From contig CAMAYW010000070.1 in assembly GCA_945862475.1 (NCBI GenBank), positions 1 through 9,106 on the forward strand: a DNA stretch of 9,106 bases. Reading direction: 5' to 3'. Shown one piece after another: positions 6,986 to 9,106 of this stretch. Within the stretch, counting starts at the first letter, position 1, and each line of letters starts with the position of its first letter. The notes beneath the pieces were generated by a model, which was not told the DNA's origin, searched no databases, and worked only from the letters and a program-made list of their open reading frames with translations. The stretch comes from Bacteriovorax stolpii. GTDB taxonomy: Bacteria; Bdellovibrionota; Bacteriovoracia; Bacteriovoracales; Bacteriovoracaceae. A program made the position numbers and the translations under genes.

Positions 6986-7447
6986 TTACTTAACACTTAT
7001 GCTAAGGACTTCGTTGTACTTGTTGTACTCAACGATTTTCTTTCCATTCTCACATTCAAGCGTTCGCGTTGTTTGAAAATTATCTGCGATGAGTTTCGTC
7101 TCCTTCTTGTGTACACAATTTCGAGATTTCCACCTTTGTTCAACCTCAAAGATGTATAATTTTTTTTCCGGAGCGCTTGGGAAATAAGCTAGCCCAGATA
7201 CATTGTTTTCTGGAGTTATCCCGATGGCCCAAATTTGATAATTAGTTTTTAGAGATCTATATATCAAAAGATCCTCATTGTCTTGCTTGGAAATTTTTTG
7301 GGGGTCACCCAACTTGGAGATAATTTGTTCTTTGTTCCATGAAGAATCGTATCCTTCAAGAATCTCCCAAAAGGAAGTGATTTTTTGCTCTTGTTTCTGA
7401 GATATGGAGCAAGAGAGACAGAGAATTAATAGGTAGAGGAACTTCAT
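6986..7447 (-). CDS. Small SmpA/OmlA-like lipoprotein
   Basis: 153 residues, probably envelope-anchored. The N-terminus MKFLYLLILCLSCS is a short lipoprotein-like signal with C13 as the candidate lipidated residue; the box is atypical because C10 sits at -3. After it, SWNKEQIISKLGDPQKIS at 35-52 resembles the helical start of SmpA/OmlA (BamE-like) domains, where W..eqI...LG.P is common, and EYNKYNEVLSISVK at the C-terminus would be the closing strands. The fold assignment is a resemblance, not proof. It is the last gene of the mazEF-headed unit: its ATG overlaps the stop of the upstream metallopeptidase gene as ATGA, and GGAG lies 11 bp before the ATG. Coupling to that gene suggests that the two products work together, perhaps as enzyme and inhibitor or anchor, but this is inference. 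Confidence 0.68.
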   Translation of the reverse strand: MKFLYLLILCLSCSISQKQEQKITSFWEILEGYDSSWNKEQIISKLGDPQKISKQDNEDLLIYRSLKTNYQIWAIGITPENNVSGLAYFPSAPEKKLYIFEVEQRWKSRNCVHKKETKLIADNFQTTRTLECENGKKIVEYNKYNEVLSISVK

Positions 7448-8139
7448 TGTATTATTTTCTCCAAATATTGTGTCAATTCAGGGAGTTTACTTAATGACTG
7501 TTTTTGAAAAAGAAAAAGTTCCACATTATTAGAGAAGTCTTCATGTGGACCGATAAAGCTATCAGGAATTAAAATGTCTTTTCTCACTAGGGAAATAGTC
7601 TTTTTATCTTTACTCTTTTCCCATTGGGCAAATTTAAAATATTCATCTCTTTCATCGATATTCATTGAATCCCATAAGAAATGGGCAAGCTCATGGGCAA
7701 TGACACGGATTTTATCATGAGTCGAAATACTGTCATAGATGACAATAATTTTATTTTCACTATTGCTTAGAGCTGGATTCGGTGATTTTTCATTTGAACG
7801 ATGAAATTTGATTTCGCCTATATGAGTGAGTGTTTTTGGAAGTTTACCTAGAATTTGTCTTAATTCTATCTCTTCTCCTTGTGTCCATTCCTTAAATTTT
7901 TCATTCGGAATAGGCCATTCTACTGGTTTGCTCGCGTAAAATTTAGGTATAGGAGTTGTTAATTTGCGATAGGGGCGACATTGTTCCTTTACGTTGGTGG
8001 CTCGAACTTGAGTACCATCCTGTCTACTATATGCATTCCTTGGATGAGCTTTAACTGGAAAATGTTCATCTGGACAAACGATGGCTGCTTGGACTGTAGA
8101 AAGTGAGATTAATAGAATTAAAAGTATGAAATACTTCAT
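7444..8139 (-). CDS. Secreted HExxH protein, putative zinc metallopeptidase
   Basis: 231 residues with a Sec signal peptide (MKYFILLILLISLSTVQA, cleavage after A18). The mature N-terminus has AHPRNAYSRQDGTQVRATNV and KEQCR, a short domain that recurs in secreted proteins as xAYxRxDGTxVxATxVxxxCR; C22 and C54 may form a disulfide. The second half has VIAHELAHFLWDSM with HELAH at 149-153, the zinc-binding HExxH motif; candidate third ligands are E200 and E207 in HEDFSNNVELF. The gene begins 6 bp after the mazF stop and overlaps the next gene by ATGA, so it appears to be transcribed with mazEF. No good ribosome site is visible before its ATG. I cannot name the peptidase family, and the catalytic role is inferred from the motif and export signal. 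Confidence 0.72.
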   Translation of the reverse strand: MKYFILLILLISLSTVQAAIVCPDEHFPVKAHPRNAYSRQDGTQVRATNVKEQCRPYRKLTTPIPKFYASKPVEWPIPNEKFKEWTQGEEIELRQILGKLPKTLTHIGEIKFHRSNEKSPNPALSNSENKIIVIYDSISTHDKIRVIAHELAHFLWDSMNIDERDEYFKFAQWEKSKDKKTISLVRKDILIPDSFIGPHEDFSNNVELFLFQKQSLSKLPELTQYLEKIIQ

Positions 8140-8145
8140 GTATGA

Positions 8146-8481
8146 TCAGAGATTTATTATTAATGCTGCAATTTTAGCCGTACATTCTGACATTACTGCT
8201 TGATTGGCCTTCTCAATAAACTTAGCTTTTCTAACTTTCCAGTCTAGATTCTTCAAATGATCACAAAGAACAGCACCATCAATTTTTTTTCCACTGACAA
8301 TAGTTTCAAAAGGATAGCCTTTAATATTGGACGTGATTGGACAACAAACTGCGAGGCCCGTTTTCTCGTTATATTTTTTTGGTGATAGGATCAGGGCAGG
8401 GCGTGTTCCTTTTTGTTCATGTCCAGCTTGGGGAGTAAAGTTTAACCAGACAATATCACCGCGATCTGGAGTGTAGCTCAT
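8146..8481 (-). CDS. mazF: MazF-family endoribonuclease toxin
   Basis: Toxin of a type II toxin-antitoxin pair; MazF proteins cleave mRNA at short sequence motifs in the cytoplasm and are held inactive by MazE. The visible pattern is PDRGDIVWLNFTPQ, GHEQKGTRPALILSP at 19-33, PITSNIKGYPFE and LCDHLKNLDW, which fits MazF over the whole length. With the ATG at 8479-8481 it is 111 residues, the same as E. coli MazF. That ATG overlaps the mazE stop as TAATG and has GAGG 7 bp upstream, so I prefer it over the TTG at 8485-8487. Nothing looks truncated: the conserved arginine and threonine of KGTRPA are present. It is followed 6 bp later by the secreted HExxH gene, an unusual extension of a mazEF operon. 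Confidence 0.95.
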   Translation of the reverse strand: MSYTPDRGDIVWLNFTPQAGHEQKGTRPALILSPKKYNEKTGLAVCCPITSNIKGYPFETIVSGKKIDGAVLCDHLKNLDWKVRKAKFIEKANQAVMSECTAKIAALIINL

Positions 8482-8717
8482 TACCAAACCTCATTCCCTT
8501 CTGGAGTAAAGTCATCTTCTTTATGAATATTATTTTTTGTGATTTTTCCGAGAAGATCGTTGATCGAGTATTGAGTTTTAGTTGGAAAGATTATGATGGC
8601 CCCATCTTTGTGTTCAATTTCGACTTCTGAATTTTCTGTGAGTGCAGCTTTCTCGATGATAGATTTTGGAATTCTGACTCCGAGAGAATTTCCCCATTTT
8701 TGAATCTTTGAAGACAT
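8481..8717 (-). CDS. mazE: MazE-family antitoxin
   Basis: 78-residue AbrB/SpoVT-type swapped-hairpin DNA-binding antitoxin that neutralises MazF and represses its own operon. The N-terminus SKIQKWGNSLGVRIPKSI is the classic MazE DNA-binding segment; the acidic C-terminus ITKNNIHKEDDFTPEGNEVW resembles the MazF-binding tail of E. coli MazE, including the EVW ending. I start it at ATG 8715-8717, because TGAGGAG lies 7 bp upstream at 8725-8731; a longer frame from 8747 would overlap the promoter. It overlaps mazF by one base. Autoregulation is likely from the two palindromes that overlap its promoter. Confidence 0.95.
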   Translation of the reverse strand: MSSKIQKWGNSLGVRIPKSIIEKAALTENSEVEIEHKDGAIIIFPTKTQYSINDLLGKITKNNIHKEDDFTPEGNEVW

Positions 8718-8724
8718 AGTAAAT

Positions 8725-8731
8725 CTCCTCA
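8725..8731 (-). promoter_or_regulatory. mazE ribosome binding site
   Basis: TGAGGAG on the minus strand, 7 bp before ATG 8717. It decides the mazE start in favour of this ATG over an upstream in-frame codon at 8747. Confidence 0.85.
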
Positions 8732-8736
8732 GTGTA

Positions 8737-8765
8737 AGTATATACAAAGTTTAAACATTTGTCAA
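8737..8765 (-). promoter_or_regulatory. mazEF operon promoter with overlapping palindromic operators
   Basis: On the minus strand TTGACA (8760-8765) is followed after exactly 17 bp by TATACT (8737-8742), a near-perfect sigma70 promoter. Transcription should begin near 8730, close to the mazE ribosome site. Two perfect 8-bp palindromes lie in it: GTATATAC at 8738-8745, over the -10, and GTTTAAAC at 8749-8756, in the spacer. AbrB-type MazE proteins bind AT-rich palindromes at their own promoter, so these are likely operators; that they are bound is inference. Confidence 0.8.
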
Positions 8766-8769
8766 TGCG

Positions 8770-8790
8770 GGTTGAGATAACTCTCGAACC
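8770..8790. repeat. Imperfect inverted repeat upstream of the mazEF promoter
   Basis: On the plus strand GGTTGAGA (8770-8777) pairs with TCTCGAACC (8782-8790) with one bulged G and a 4-base loop TAAC. It lies just upstream of the -35. It has no T-run after it, so a terminator is unlikely; an additional regulator site is possible. The rest of the gap to the tRNA (8791-8868) holds only a weak AT-rich inverted repeat and nothing else. Confidence 0.4.
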
Positions 8791-8868
8791 AAAATAGAGA
8801 AGCTGAAGTTACTGATTTAATTAAAGAAAATCATTAAGATTGGGGCTAAATTGAGGGAGAATGAAGAA

Positions 8869-8945
8869 TGGTGCGCCCGACAAGATTCGAACTTGTGACC
8901 CCTACCATGTCAAGGTAATACTCTAACCAACTGAGCTACGGGCGC
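8869..8945 (-). tRNA. tRNA-Val (anticodon GAC)
   Basis: A 77-nt tRNA on the minus strand with encoded CCA. All arms fold: acceptor GCGCCCG/CGGGCGC, D stem GCTC/GAGT, anticodon stem TTACC/GGTAG around loop TTGACAT (anticodon GAC, reading GUC/GUU), variable GGGTC, and T stem ACAAG/CTTGT around TTCGAAT. The discriminator is A. The lengths add up exactly to 77. Confidence 0.97.
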
Positions 8946-8955
8946 GTGAGGAAAC

Positions 8956-8984
8956 ATGTTAAAAAGATTTCTTCGCTCTGTCAC
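8956..8984 (-). promoter_or_regulatory. Putative tRNA-Val promoter
   Basis: On the minus strand GTGACA (8979-8984) and TAACAT (8956-8961) are 17 bp apart. The start would fall only a few bases before the mature tRNA end at 8945, giving a very short leader. The match to sigma70 is good at -35 and moderate at -10. Confidence 0.45.
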
Positions 8985-9051
8985 TATACTTTCGTTTCAC
9001 TTTTCATGACTTTGAGCAAAAATTAGGAAACTCCAGAATAGGAAAAGATAA

Positions 9052-9079
9052 GTGCCTTAGAGAAGAGCACCTCATTTTT
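9052..9079. terminator. Terminator-like hairpin near the right edge
   Basis: GTGCCTT (9052-9058) pairs with AAG and GCAC (9063-9070) with one bulged A and loop AGAG, and is followed on the plus strand by CTCATTTTTAT. The minus-strand reading is followed by a weaker T-rich run (ACTTATCTTTTCC). It may end a gene to the right on the minus strand, before the tRNA. I see no gene in 8946-9106. Confidence 0.35.
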
Positions 9080-9106
9080 ATCTAAGATTTTAAAGCCTTT
9101 TTGGGT

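Noticed and set aside
8718..8747. Ten-residue N-terminal extension of MazE
   Set aside because: It would place coding sequence over the -10 and start site; the strong TGAGGAG site and family alignment favour ATG 8717.
9080..9106. AAAGCCTTTTTGGGT at the right edge as a terminator arm
   Set aside because: The possible partner arm lies outside the window, so it cannot be judged.

Overview
The window is AT-rich bacterial DNA from a Gram-negative cell: several products carry Sec or lipoprotein signal peptides, and one pair looks like an inner-membrane ion-driven stator. The style of the secreted proteins (small HExxH proteins, a Cys-rich coiled-coil secreted protein, many short lipoproteins) suggests a Bdellovibrionota/Bacteriovorax-like organism. 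That placement is inference from general familiarity, not from a marker gene.

Layout, left to right. (1) 1-1069, minus: a nearly complete class II branched-chain aminotransferase (ilvE) running off the left edge. (2) 1136-2703, plus: a two-gene, ATGA-overlapping operon encoding a MotA/TolQ/ExbB-type channel subunit and a partner with a single Asp-bearing N-terminal membrane helix, a coiled coil and a periplasmic von Willebrand A (VWA) domain with an intact MIDAS. (3) 2700-4508, minus: a purple-acid-phosphatase-like metallophosphoesterase, followed 9 bp later by an HExxH lipoprotein. The phosphatase frame extends upstream to a good signal peptide at 4508 but is broken by one in-frame TAA at 4374-4376. 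(4) 4661-6838, plus: a 725-residue secreted, Cys-rich, coiled-coil protein of unknown function. (5) 6986-8765, minus: a compact four-gene unit, mazE-mazF-secreted HExxH protein-lipoprotein, behind a near-consensus sigma70-type promoter overlapped by two 8-bp palindromes. (6) 8869-8945, minus: tRNA-Val(GAC). A decayed tRNA-like sequence lies at 6855-6926 in the same orientation, so the mazEF unit sits between an intact tRNA and a tRNA relic.

The most interesting items are the predicted proton-driven stator whose periplasmic part is a VWA domain instead of a peptidoglycan-binding domain, the single nonsense codon in an otherwise intact secreted phosphatase, and the mazEF operon that carries two envelope-targeted genes and is flanked by tRNA sequence.
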